Shown here: positions 50,099 through 60,920 of the stretch, in pieces
Numbering within the stretch: the stretch's first letter is position 1
How the letters are laid out: each line of letters begins with the position of its first letter
NCBI GenBank assembly: GCA_022266195.1
Contig: WHVY01000001.1
Span: forward strand, 1,364,001 to 1,428,000
Reading direction: 5' to 3'
Source: Tetranychus cinnabarinus
Lineage: Eukaryota; Arthropoda; Arachnida; Trombidiformes; Tetranychidae
Length of the DNA stretch: 64,000 nt
Made by a program: the position numbers and the translations under genes
Notes under the pieces: model-generated
Seen by the model: only the letters and a program-made list of their open reading frames with translations
Database searches by the model: none
Told to the model about the DNA's origin: nothing

Positions 50099-50544
50099 AT
50101 TACCCCTGTTAATATCATAAATGATGATTGCTTAATATTATCAACTTGAGGTGTGAAAATAAAATTCTAAAGTTTATCTTCAAATTTGTACGCCAAACTT
50201 GTTTCAAGATTGTACATCCATGTTAGGTTTTGCTAGCAAAGTAGCAATCTTCATCGTTGATTAAGTTTGACACCAAATTAAAAATTTTTCAATTGTTTGA
50301 AAATTTTCTTTGATTCACAAAATTATTGTGTTAATAATACCAAATCATTGTAAAATGTCCATTGTGTGATGATTTCATTCTTGTGATGACGTTTTTTTAT
50401 TAACAAACCAACCCTCGATTTATGGGTTTGTTTACGGTTTTGAGTTTAAAAAAGTGTTTAACCGTTTATTTAAACGTCATTTTTAAAACTTTTTTTTTTA
50501 AACTGTAAAAGAAATACTCTGAATTAGTGTATTTTAATTATATC
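50099..50544. other. Intergenic; holds the repeat shared with 35.5 kb
   Basis: 3' flank of bystin and promoter of the coiled-coil gene. The part at 50197-50395 resembles 35494-35699 in the same orientation, with shared words in order and indels between them. Nothing else was recognised. Confidence 0.35.
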
Positions 50545-52746
50545 ATGGTTATCACTTCTTATTTCTCGCTTGAAGCTGAGGATCAACGAATTAGAAATTT
50601 AATTGGGGTAAGTCTATTTGATTCATTTATTTTTTTCAGTTTTTAAGCTCGTATATTGTTCAATGCTTTATAATATGATGTCAGTATAATTAAAATATTT
50701 TATCTTCACCTTATTTGCAATTAAATTTTAGAACGATTTTTATTGATTCATATCAATAAAAACTCTTAACAACTCTTCACAAGACTTGTTACTTATAGCT
50801 ATTTCATTTTTGTATCTGTCACTTTGAAATTAGACTTGCATGAAATAGATTTAACTTCTTTTCTTGTTACATCAATTATAAGATTTGATTTATAAATTCC
50901 GAGTAAATTTTATGTATCACAAGTAGATCATTTTGAGTGATTTAAGCTACACAAATTGTGATTAAATTATAAAGGATTAAATTAATCTTGAACTATGATG
51001 TGTTTTTATTTCATTTAGGCAAGAAAAAGGTATTCTGAATTTTCTAAAGATCAAAGTAAAAATGGGTCTAGAGAAGCATCAAAGTTAAAAGCTAAAATTC
51101 ACGATAACCGAAAAGAGATTTCAAAGATCAAAAGTGAATTGGAACAATGCCGGACAGAATTCAATAGAATAGTTAAAACCATTGGTCGAGCCCATGCTGA
51201 AGCTATTCTACGCGAAGATGAAGAAGACATTGTTGATGAATTGATTAAACAACGAGACAAAAGAGTCAAGGTAAATAAATCTTCTGTGAAACATAAATTT
51301 CTGAACTAACTACTAATTCTAACTAAATTAACAATTATTTTCCATCCACAGTCCAGAGCAGAATTAGTATTATTAGAAGAAATCCATCGTTTAAAGTTAT
51401 TGGATCTCAAAAAGCAATTGGAAAAGGAGAAATTGCTTAAACGACGTCGAGAAATTTTTAGCATGCGAAGTCCAAAACCAAAAGTTAAAGTCAACAAAGA
51501 ATATCAAGAAAAGCTGAATGAATGGAAATTATTGGAAAATGTTTTACAAAATGAGATCAATCAACTTAAAAAGGATAAAGAATTATCTCGCACGAAGAAT
51601 CTGGACCCAAGCACTGATAAAGATATGAAACAAGTGAAGTTTCGTACAAAAGTTACTAAAGTGAATACTCATGCCAAGAAAAAAGTTGCAAAAAATATTG
51701 AAGTGCAAACTGAAGCTAACCATATTGAATCTGCCACTCAAACCCATACTCGACGTGATCAACCTAATAAACCATCGAAACCAAAACTCGATCGACCAGC
51801 TTCATCACCAAACGTGCCTACACCTTTCAAACAAGTGAATATGAGACTTGAAAATTTGCTTACTTTGCGTGTTGCGGAAAAAATAAGCAAGTTAATGGCA
51901 GAAGAACCTACTGAGATGGTGAAAAACACCAAAGACATAGGAATAAATACTTCAAAAATTGAACCGGTACATGACATGAGTGAAACACTTTACTTGCCGT
52001 TGCCTTCTGATAAAAGAACTGAATCCAAACAAAAAACCCACAAAGAGACATCCAAAGAATCTGTTGATCGTGATATAAATAAATCTTCAACTGAAGTTTC
52101 GTCTTCTCTTGTCGATCTAAATTTAGAAGAACTAGTAACAAAAATACAGCACATCAAACACCTAGTGAATTATAAACATAAAGAATTGTCAACTAAAGTC
52201 AATAATATCTCTTTTGGAGATAAAAAACTTCTGAATTCTAATAATTTAACATATGTTTGTGGTAAAGTAACTCATGACCAATCTGTTATTGACGAACAAG
52301 AACTTGAGCCAAAAGACAATGAACCTGTTTCATTAGTTTTAACAGACGCATCTTCCTCAACACCTTTATCTTTATCTCAACAATCTTTGCCATCTCTTTC
52401 ATCTTCAAAATGTTCAACACCAAATTCATCCAATCGAACCTTTACCCAGCATAGCCCACAAATTACCAAGCACCAGTTGTCTATCTCTTCCGATGATTTA
52501 AGTCTATCTATGGAAGAAGGTAGATTCAACGATTCACTTTCATCAGTATCTCGGAATCAATCAATTAGCAATTCCTTTGATTTCTCAAGTTTTACTAATC
52601 TACTGACAACTGATAAATATTGGTCCAGTCTAATAGACTTAACCGGAATTAAAAGATCCAACACATCAACTAAAACTCATCAACGGCCTTTTAGATACAT
52701 CCAATCAACTCCCAAAGCTAAAAATTACCGCGAAAGTATTATCTGA
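50545..52746 (+). CDS. Unrecognised coiled-coil protein with VQT/TQT motifs (569 aa)
   Basis: Three exons (50545-50607, 51019-51270, 51352-52746) join in phase 0 to 569 residues starting MVITSYFSLEAED. Residues about 20-190 are rich in Lys, Glu, Leu and Gln with heptad-like spacing, strongly suggesting a coiled coil (for example ISKIKSELEQCRTEFNRIV). The middle carries EVQTEA, SATQTHT and DIGINTS, short motifs resembling dynein light chain LC8 binding sites. The C-terminal half is Ser/Thr-rich and probably disordered, ending in a basic segment IQSTPKAKNYRESII. I recognise no family; a centrosomal, kinetochore or cytoskeletal role would fit the layout but is inference. Two decayed copies lie at 14936-15116 and 16354-17376, and their preserved 3' end supports these exons and this frame. 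Confidence 0.8.
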
Positions 52747-54235
52747 ATAATAATTTCTCAAATGGACTATTATTATGCTGAATAATTATTTTTTTACGAT
52801 ACTTTATGTTTAATTTAAAAGACTCACTTCTTCGTAACAAAACTTGTGAACAAATAAAATTTGATATTTTCAAATTATTTTTTAGAATAAATTATTGCAA
52901 ACTATAGATTGCAGAATATGAAATAAATTGCAAAAGAGTTTGGTTAATATAATTAGTACAATTGTTTGATTTATTAATTGTCGGAATATTAATGAATATA
53001 TATTCTTATATGAAAATAAAAGCTGAGGTTCCACATAAGAGAGGGTCATTAACATCGTCACCATAAATGTTTAGTCTTTCGCTAAGGATTTGGTTAACAC
53101 TTGTTAGTATTTTTTTTTGTTTTACAGCATGTTTTACAGGTTTACACGTTAGGATAACATAACGTCGGATAAGCTCACATTTAAACTAATACCATGTAAA
53201 TAAAATTCAGTTGATTATTAGTGGGGATGAGCAATACATTATTTGATTAAAGTCACCATCAATAGTCAGTAGTTTTGGCGAGAAGCATCGATCAACAATA
53301 ATCAAGTCTTTGTCTCTTTCGTTACCATAAAATTAAGTTCAGTTTATTAATCTTTGTCTTTTTTTTGTTGGATTTGCTCTTCTCGGGTTTAGTGCTTGTA
53401 AAAGATGAGAATGAGTTGTAAATAGTGAAGCTTTAGATTGATTAAGATTAAATGCGTTTTGAGGCGGTGTTTTGAGATTGTTAGTAAGAAAAAAATACGA
53501 AATAAAAAGTTTTATGTGGCATAAAAACAATCAACCATCAGAAATACAGATGAGATGATTTCATTTTGACTAGAAATCTTGACGATTCTGAGTTTTGACA
53601 ACGGTGGTTGTGTGTGCATGGTGTTGAAGAGTTAATCATGTCAGATTCATTTCAGGGTTATTCAGCTTGATGAAAAAATACGAATAACGACCCAAGGAGA
53701 TTCCAAAATTGTTAAGAAAGGAAGACTACATGATAATGTAAAAGTTTGGAAGCAATGATGATGAAAGTTTTCTTTTGATGAAAAATCAAGGGGAAAGTTT
53801 AAAGATTGACGTAAAAATGATAAGCATGTAAAATACTCATGGATTAAAATCAAAGTTGCATTGAGGAAATAAGCTATCAAAGTAAGTACTTAGATGTGTA
53901 AAATGATGACCATTCCCAGAAAAGTGTTGATGAGATTTGTTATCGGTCAAGAGTAAAATAATTGTCACCTAAATTGGTCTAAAATAAAAGCAACTTAAAG
54001 TGATTATAAAAGAGAATAATTTGAAGAAAAAGAAAAAATTAGCGATTAAATTCAGATCAACGAATAATGGCATCAATAAGTGAAGTTTGTAAGCATTTTC
54101 ATCACGATTCTTTTAAATTTCCGACATGGAAAAATGCTTTTATTTTCGGCTGTAGATTCTACTCAGTTGCGCTTTTCGTTCCCATGTTTCATTAAAAAAT
54201 GAAAAGTGTCGATAAACATGGTGTCAATATTTTGA
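52747..54235. other. Intergenic between coiled-coil gene and MAGI
   Basis: AT-rich. 3' flanks of two convergent genes. No coding signal was recognised. Confidence 0.35.
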
Positions 54236-57200
54236 TTAAGATGAGTTGAGATGCATAGTATTGAATTGTTGAATCAATGCTGGAGCAGAATAAGATGAAT
54301 AAGAATTGTTATACATTATTGCTTGAGGAAAATTGTTTCCATCATATGCTGGCGGAGGGACAACATTAGGGTTTGCATTACGTCTGAGTTTTAGTTTAAC
54401 TTGAGCGCCACTTTGATGAATAACTTGAACTGCTTCAGCATGCGTCATTTTAACAGTACTAATGCCATTAATTTCAATTATTTCATCGCCAACATTGAGT
54501 AATGAGTGAGCTGGTCCATCAGGAGCAATTCTTAAAATAAACAAAGGCATTCCATTGAACTCGGCTCCTCCTCGGATTGAGAAACCGAAACCTTTAGAAC
54601 CTCTAATTAGCTCAACAGAATAACTATCAGCCGGGATAATACGAAGACATAAAGCACGACCTGATTCTTTAATCATGTTGACCACTTCAGGGTGAGATGT
54701 ATTACGAATATCTTGTCCGTTGACCATAATTATTTTATCCCGTATTCTAAGTCGACCACATCGGTGAGCTGGACTTCCTTCAATTATTCGTCCAATCAAG
54801 GCACAATTACCATAGGATATAATTACAAAACCAAAATCCTCGTTAACTTCTCGCTGAAGAACAACATCATAAGCATCAGAATTTTTCTTCCTTCGAACCA
54901 GCAAAGAGACTGTATTATCACAGGAAGACATGAGGTTAACCACAGTGTGATGAGAGGCTCCAGTTATGTCCCTTGTATTGATTGACAGTATTTCGTCTCC
55001 AGCTTTAAGAATACCATCTTTATGGGCTACTCCGCCGATCACTATGGACCCAACGGAAATGTTTCTCCCCTCTTCTGCTCCTCCAACTATGCGAAATCCG
55101 AAACCAGCTTCCCCTCTAGTGAGGACCACTACAAAGTATTCATAATCATCTTCATCAGGAAATCTGTTATGGCCAAGATATTCTTCTCCTGTGCCCATTT
55201 CATCGCCATTTTGAATCATATGTGCAAAATGAGGATGAGGCGGTGGAGGAGGAGGATTATTACCAAGACCATTGGCAACTAAACTATCGCTGGTCAGCTC
55301 ACTGAGACCATAAGGATCCATATTGAGTTGTGATGACGTTGCATTCATAACTGGACCATTTTGTCCAACAACCCTCATCCCTCCTACTCCAACCATATTG
55401 TACATGGAGTTACTAGCGTGTTGAAGGTGAGGATGTTGACCACCATTTAGACCCATATTAGAGGATGGACTTGGTGTAGCTTTTTGATTTATCATCATAC
55501 TATTTGGTGAATAGTTACTTGATTGACAGTATGCACTACTTTCATATGCATTGTTGTTAATTAAACAGCTTTGAGGAGTTTGATAAAGTTCGCTTACCGA
55601 CTGCTGTTGAATTTGCTGTTGAAGTTGTTGCTGAAGTTGTTGTTGAAGTTGTTGTTGGAGTTGCTGTTGATTGATTTGCTCATCATTCATGTAATCAAGA
55701 TCTCGTCGCGCCATCATTTCACAATTAGGAGTTTTACAATTACGTTGAGGTGTATTGGCTTCCTTTTCATAAATAGTGCTGGGAGATTGAAGAGTTATAG
55801 GGGTTTTACTTCGAAAACGTTTTTTACGTTTTACAGTCATACTCGCTGTATCACCGATAGAGCATTGTTTGAGTGCTTCAACAACTTTAGCATGAGGTAA
55901 ACTAGACAGGTCGGTATTGTTAACAGTAACCAAAATATCTCCAACTCTAAGTAAGCCACATCGATCAACATCAAGAATTTTTTTTACCTTTTGACCTTTG
56001 TTACTATCTGATATGGTAAATCCAAAACCATCTGAGCCTTTTGTTAAATTAATATTTAAGAACTCATACTCTTTATCTTCTTCGCTGGTAAATTCTGGTG
56101 GAAGTTGATAACCACGGGCAAAAGTTAATTTAACTCGATCACCTACAACAAATGTTCCAAAAAGACGAGCGATTTCTGAATGTTGAAGACCCGAGACTGA
56201 AACACCAGAAACTGAAACTAGAACATCTCCCGGTTGGATAACACCACTCTGATCAGCAGGTCCTCTTGGCACAATATTTTTAACTACAACTAATCCCTTG
56301 TCTAATTCAATTAAGGTAAACCCGAAACCATTGGCACCTTTGGTTAATTCTATCTCATAAGGCCGTTCATATTGAGTTCTCTTATTGATATGATCAATAT
56401 AGTAAACACCATAATGAGCATCACTTATTTTCTCCCAACCGTGAGGCAATGAACTAGCATCGATGGCAGCGATATTGCTCCTATTTCGTCTTCGTTTAGC
56501 TGCCAAATTGGATGAAAATTGATTAGCCGTGACACCAGGTCCAATAACAGGTTCTCCAGTACTGGTGCCTTCTGGATGTTTATCGCCGCTATCATTTGAG
56601 TCAGGATTATTTGGATCACCACCTTCCCTTCCCTGAGAATTTACATATGAAACATTCCTATTTAACATCTCTTTGTTCTCATAGTTTGAGTTAGATCCTG
56701 GAAGCATCGGGATGTTTGAATTAACAGCAGTTGATAATGGCAATGGAGTACCATAATGATGACCCGAAAATATACCGCTTTCAAGAAGGACACCACTTCT
56801 TTCCATTTCCATGAACTCTTCAGTCGTGATGAACTTATAATCAACTCCATCGATCTCACCCGGCTTGGGTAACCTTGTTGTACATGGAATGGTTCGCATG
56901 TAAACATTGTCTCTAATAGTTGCCTGTAAATCATGGTCAACAGACCCACGAGCAAATCTTCGAGATAAATATTCTCTCAGGTCAATAGGAAGGCCAAAAG
57001 AGGAGCTACTTGAGACAGCTTTTATGTCAACCAATGGTTTATTATGTATCAAATCAATAACATCATTCCTTGTTAAACCAGCAACTCGATGGCCATTAAC
57101 TTCTAACAAAATATCACCTGAGTCCATCAAATAAGGCAACTGTCCATAATCAGACCCCCCTGCAATACTCCATTCCTCTATTCGAACCTCTTTAGCTTCA

Positions 57201-57487
57201 TAGACAACTTCACTCCAATGTCTCAATTGAGGTATTGTAGGAACAGATTCAATGGGTGGGACTCCATATCTAACTTGGCTTTCTAGATTAGCTTTATCAT
57301 AAATCTGTTCTTCGATTTCATTTTTATCAAGATACTCCTGATTCAAGTTCGATTGGAGATCTTGATGATGAAGCTGCTGGTAATGTTGCAAATTGTGCAG
57401 CTGTTGATCATTTTGTTGTTGTTCCTGTTGATGTTGACCTTGTTGGTGATGTTGTTCGTTATATTTATTACTAGATTCACGTTCCAT
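54236..57487 (-). CDS. Magi: MAGI-type scaffold (membrane-associated guanylate kinase, inverted)
   Basis: An uninterrupted frame of 1083 codons with ATG at 57487. Domain order: Gln/His-rich N-terminus (about 1-55); PDZ0 (about 91-158, DSGDILLEVNG); a short guanylate-kinase-like region (about 168-245, IPCTTRLPKPGEIDGVDYKF); one WW domain (347-376, LPHGWEKI to YERP); PDZ1 (about 377-458); PDZ2 (about 476-556); a poly-Gln stretch (about 606-629); PDZ3 (about 781-867, GFGFRIVGG); PDZ4 (about 872-952); PDZ5 (about 955-1036, GFGFSIRGGAE). MAGI proteins organise junctional and synaptic membrane complexes. Two oddities: the gene has no introns in its coding region, whereas most neighbours are interrupted, and only the second type of WW domain is present where vertebrate MAGIs have two. 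The guanylate-kinase part lacks an ATP-binding loop, as in the family. Confidence 0.95.
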   Translation of the reverse strand: MERESSNKYNEQHHQQGQHQQEQQQNDQQLHNLQHYQQLHHQDLQSNLNQEYLDKNEIEEQIYDKANLESQVRYGVPPIESVPTIPQLRHWSEVVYEAKEVRIEEWSIAGGSDYGQLPYLMDSGDILLEVNGHRVAGLTRNDVIDLIHNKPLVDIKAVSSSSSFGLPIDLREYLSRRFARGSVDHDLQATIRDNVYMRTIPCTTRLPKPGEIDGVDYKFITTEEFMEMERSGVLLESGIFSGHHYGTPLPLSTAVNSNIPMLPGSNSNYENKEMLNRNVSYVNSQGREGGDPNNPDSNDSGDKHPEGTSTGEPVIGPGVTANQFSSNLAAKRRRNRSNIAAIDASSLPHGWEKISDAHYGVYYIDHINKRTQYERPYEIELTKGANGFGFTLIELDKGLVVVKNIVPRGPADQSGVIQPGDVLVSVSGVSVSGLQHSEIARLFGTFVVGDRVKLTFARGYQLPPEFTSEEDKEYEFLNINLTKGSDGFGFTISDSNKGQKVKKILDVDRCGLLRVGDILVTVNNTDLSSLPHAKVVEALKQCSIGDTASMTVKRKKRFRSKTPITLQSPSTIYEKEANTPQRNCKTPNCEMMARRDLDYMNDEQINQQQLQQQLQQQLQQQLQQQIQQQSVSELYQTPQSCLINNNAYESSAYCQSSNYSPNSMMINQKATPSPSSNMGLNGGQHPHLQHASNSMYNMVGVGGMRVVGQNGPVMNATSSQLNMDPYGLSELTSDSLVANGLGNNPPPPPPHPHFAHMIQNGDEMGTGEEYLGHNRFPDEDDYEYFVVVLTRGEAGFGFRIVGGAEEGRNISVGSIVIGGVAHKDGILKAGDEILSINTRDITGASHHTVVNLMSSCDNTVSLLVRRKKNSDAYDVVLQREVNEDFGFVIISYGNCALIGRIIEGSPAHRCGRLRIRDKIIMVNGQDIRNTSHPEVVNMIKESGRALCLRIIPADSYSVELIRGSKGFGFSIRGGAEFNGMPLFILRIAPDGPAHSLLNVGDEIIEINGISTVKMTHAEAVQVIHQSGAQVKLKLRRNANPNVVPPPAYDGNNFPQAIMYNNSYSSYSAPALIQQFNTMHLNSS

Positions 57488-59156
57488 TGTAAAATTAATT
57501 TAAATGTTCAGTAGAGATAAATTGTCTAATAAATAAGTACTATTTTTTACTAGGCCACTTGATAGCATTTATCCGCTTAAAGCAACCAAAATGGTAACAA
57601 CACATGAGAACATAAATTTAAGTAAATACAAACGGCAACTTCACAATTGAAACGTTACACAAATTCAACCAGTTTAGTTGTATAGAATGACAAAATTTCA
57701 TTAATATCATAACACAAAATTATTGTGAGTGAAACAAATTATTAAAATCGGCAAATTTTTTGGAAACATTAAACAATTGTAAGAAGAAGAAATTTAGTAA
57801 AATTGTAACAAAAAATTGACAGCAACTGAGAATAACAATTCTCTATTTCAACAGATTTATCGGTGAAAATAAGACCGATAAAGCCTTTTATTATGAATGA
57901 AGTTATTCAACTTGTAACCAGTAACCACATCGAGTCCCTCCCAGCCACAAGTAACCGGTTGCTTGTTAATAACAAAATTTAAACCGCCAACATTTGAAAC
58001 TGCAAATCGGCATTTTAATGTGTTTGCTTGTAATGAACATTACCCAGTGTCAATCAGAACGATTTTACTGTCAATTTTTCTCGCACCCTAAATTAATCAT
58101 ATCTTAATGCTTAAATCAAACAAGTTTACTAAGATTTTTAGTAAACAAATGAGATAATCATTCTGTGTTATTAATACTTTTTAATGTGATAAGTTTTTGT
58201 TCATCTCCATCTTTATATTGTTTACTGTTGTTAAATTTACTCTTTCAACATAAAACGAGCGTAAAATTAAAGACTAGGGTAAGATTTTAGATTAATAAGA
58301 GGCTGAAATACTCTGAAATTATGACAAACTTGGACAATTAAATGTTGAGAGCAGCGTTGTTAAGCAAAACATTGCTTCTGCAAAATCTTGCTTGTATCAA
58401 ATCTTGCTCAATCATACTTAAGCTTGCTCTTAGTTGGAATACGTTCGTGAACAAATCATGTCAAAACCTGAAATTGAATTACTTACACTTGATGATTAAA
58501 AATTTCATGGCTAATTACAAATGTGAGGTCATAATGTATGAACAAAGATTGATGCGTCCATTTTTGACTATAAACCACTCAAGTCTCTTGCCTTGAAACT
58601 CAAAGTGTTTGCATAATTTTTTGAATTTTAGTTGATTTATTGATTTTTTACTACTTGATAAATTAGATTTGAGAGAAAGAGTGAATAGTTGAGTCGCTCA
58701 ATTAAGAAATACAATCTAGAAAAGTTAATTAATTAAAATCTAAAAATGAAACAGCTTGTTGCATGAAGGATAGATGGCGTGGCTTTTATACATATTTCCG
58801 GAGCTAGCGACGCATGTATCTTTCTTTTCAATTTGTCTTTTTTCTATGTCTGAAAATTGGTAAAATATCAAAAAATCTAAATTTGATTGTAAATTTGTTT
58901 TCTGTTACTTATGAGGTTTTAGCTTAAAGTCAATCTCTAAGGGCGCTTCAATCAAGGTAAGAATTTGTTTATTTCTCATTAATATCAATCACAATTAGTG
59001 TACTGGCTGTCTGTACAATGTTTTGAATAAGAAGCCATCTTGGGTTAGTACAAACTCATCGTTAACCCCTTTCTCTTGATTGTCTTCATATCACTCATTC
59101 CGATCATCCTATCTTTTCTCAATCTTCTCGTTTCTTTCATTTTTTAGACTATAAAT
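57488..59156. other. Divergent MAGI / CK2 beta interval with 5' UTR intron
   Basis: 5' ends of both genes. A CAAG-GTAAGA donor near 58956 and a TTTTTTAG acceptor near 59147 suggest a non-coding first exon and 5' UTR intron for CK2 beta. The open frame at 58342-58596 has no support. Confidence 0.4.
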
Positions 59157-60342
59157 ATGTCTTCCTCCGAAGAGGTTTCTTGGATCTCCTGGTTCTGTGG
59201 TTTGCGAGGAAACGAGTTTTTCTGTGAAGTAGATGAAGATTATATACAAGACAAATTTAACCTCACAGGTTTATCTGACAGTGTACCACACTATAGACAA
59301 GCATTAGATATGATTCTTGACCTTGAACCTGATGATGAACTCGAGGATAATCCCAGTCATAGTGATGTGGTAGAACAAGCCGCTGAAATGTTATATGGTC
59401 TCATTCATGCCCGATATATTTTGACAAATCGTGGTATTGCTTTGATGATTGAAAAGTATCAAAATGGAGAATTCTCAACATGTCCAAGAGTTTATTGCGA
59501 AAATCAACCACTTCTTCCCATTGGTAGGTATCAATGATATTCATTGATATTTAGGAAAACGCCATGCAGTTGCTAGCAATCAGCAATTATCTATAATTAG
59601 CTCATGAATGTATTTCGTTATATGAGATATATTTCAATCATAGTTTTTTAGTACAAAAAGCTCATTATACAACACAGAAAATGATGTTATGGTACATTTT
59701 TCTTTCTTTGTTTATAAGGAGAAACTTCAAGTTTCAACCTACTGTCAAGTTGAAAAAAATATGCAAAATATTGCTTATTAAGAGTAAGAACTATTTTGAA
59801 ATTTTCATCGTGACTGTAGAAATCTGAACTTCTTAATGCGCAAACTTGATGAAAATGTACCAGAGCTCAATTTTCTGTATGGTTTGTATGTAGAGCTTCG
59901 GTTTTCGTGTCTCATTTTATTTTGAACTTTGAAAAATTTGTTATTTCGAAGAAAATGGTGTCTTTTTTTGCTTAAATTACGCTTATCATCATTCAAACCT
60001 TCATCAACCATCTAACTCTGTCCTTTTCAATCTTATCCATTAGGTTTGTCTGACATTCCTGGAGAAGCAATGGTTAAAGTGTACTGCCCCAAGTGTAATG
60101 ATGTGTATAATCCTAAATCCAGCCGCCACCAACACACCGATGGTGCATATTTTGGCACTGGATTCCCCCATATGCTTTTCATGGTTCACCCTGAGTATCG
60201 TCCTAAAAAACCTACTTCTTTGTTTGTTCCGCGTTTATATGGTTTCAAGATTCATCCGATGGCTTATCAACTTCAACAGCAAGCAGCAGCTAATCATAAA
60301 CCAATTAGACCAATTACATATGCCAACAGTAACAAAAGATAA
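59157..60342 (+). CDS. CSNK2B: Casein kinase II regulatory subunit beta
   Basis: Two exons (59157-59523 and 60044-60342) join to 221 residues. The start MSSSEEVSWISWFCGLRGNE (20 residues) holds the autophosphorylation serines. The acidic loop (DLEPDDELEDN) follows. Cysteines 109, 114, 137 and 140 (TCPRVYC and YCPKC) form the zinc finger that dimerises the beta subunits. HQHTDGAYFGTGFPHMLF and RLYGFKIHP make the contact region for the catalytic alpha subunit. As in the family, it assembles and targets the CK2 tetramer in the nucleus and cytosol. The short C-terminus is variable. The gene converges with RNF7, 257 bp away. Confidence 0.98.
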
Positions 60343-60344
60343 AG

Positions 60345-60350
60345 AATAAA
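60345..60350 (+). promoter_or_regulatory. Polyadenylation signal AATAAA for CK2 beta
   Basis: AATAAA two bases after the CK2 beta stop codon. It is unusually close to the stop; a later signal may be used instead. Confidence 0.4.
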
Positions 60351-60599
60351 TTAGAAATTTCTTGTTCTGAACTCACAATTTTGATTCATAAATATTTAAT
60401 CTTTATTAATTACAATTCCATCAATATTTTACATTGTCATTTCATTTGAATCAATTACATATTTTATCAATCTCGTCCAGGACTTGTCCAGAAATTGTTT
60501 CATTGTACGCATTTATGTTGATTATGATAAACATTGATGTTTTGTGGATGAAATTTAAGCTCAAATGATTCGCCAGAAAAAAAATTCGCGTGTATGAAA

Positions 60600-60920
60600 T
60601 TATTTACCAATACGTTGAACGATCCATTCTTGTTGACAAAGAGGGCATCTATTGTTTTGTTGAACCCATAATGACATACAGCAATTGTGGAAAGAGTGGT
60701 TACATTCACCCCAAACAGCAACACAATCATCTTGCTTATTATCAGCTTGGCACCGAAGACAAGCGTCCATAAGAATCACACGACAGATAGCACAGGTATC
60801 GGAGACAACATCCCAAGACCACATGGCCACAGCATTCCATTTTTTGAGAGAGAACAACTTGTTATTATTGCTGGAATCAGCATTACTTGAGTTGTTATTA
60901 TTATTGTTATTAACAGTCAT
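60600..60920 (-). CDS. RNF7: RING-box protein 2 (RNF7/Roc2/SAG)
   Basis: A single-exon gene of 106 residues, ATG at 60920. A poly-Asn N-terminus (about 4-20) precedes the invariant KLFSLKKWNAVAMWSWDV. The RING-H2 ligands are all present: TCAICR, CLRCQA, then WGECNHSFHNCC, and CPLCQQEW; it ends QRIGK. RNF7 is the catalytic RING subunit of cullin-5-type E3 ubiquitin ligases and supports neddylation of the cullin. The fit to RNF7 rather than RBX1 rests on FSLKKWNAVAMWSWDV and the QQNNRCPLCQQEWIV ending. The upstream in-frame ATG (60944) would add 8 residues without homology. Confidence 0.97.
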   Translation of the reverse strand: MTVNNNNNNNSSNADSSNNNKLFSLKKWNAVAMWSWDVVSDTCAICRVILMDACLRCQADNKQDDCVAVWGECNHSFHNCCMSLWVQQNNRCPLCQQEWIVQRIGK

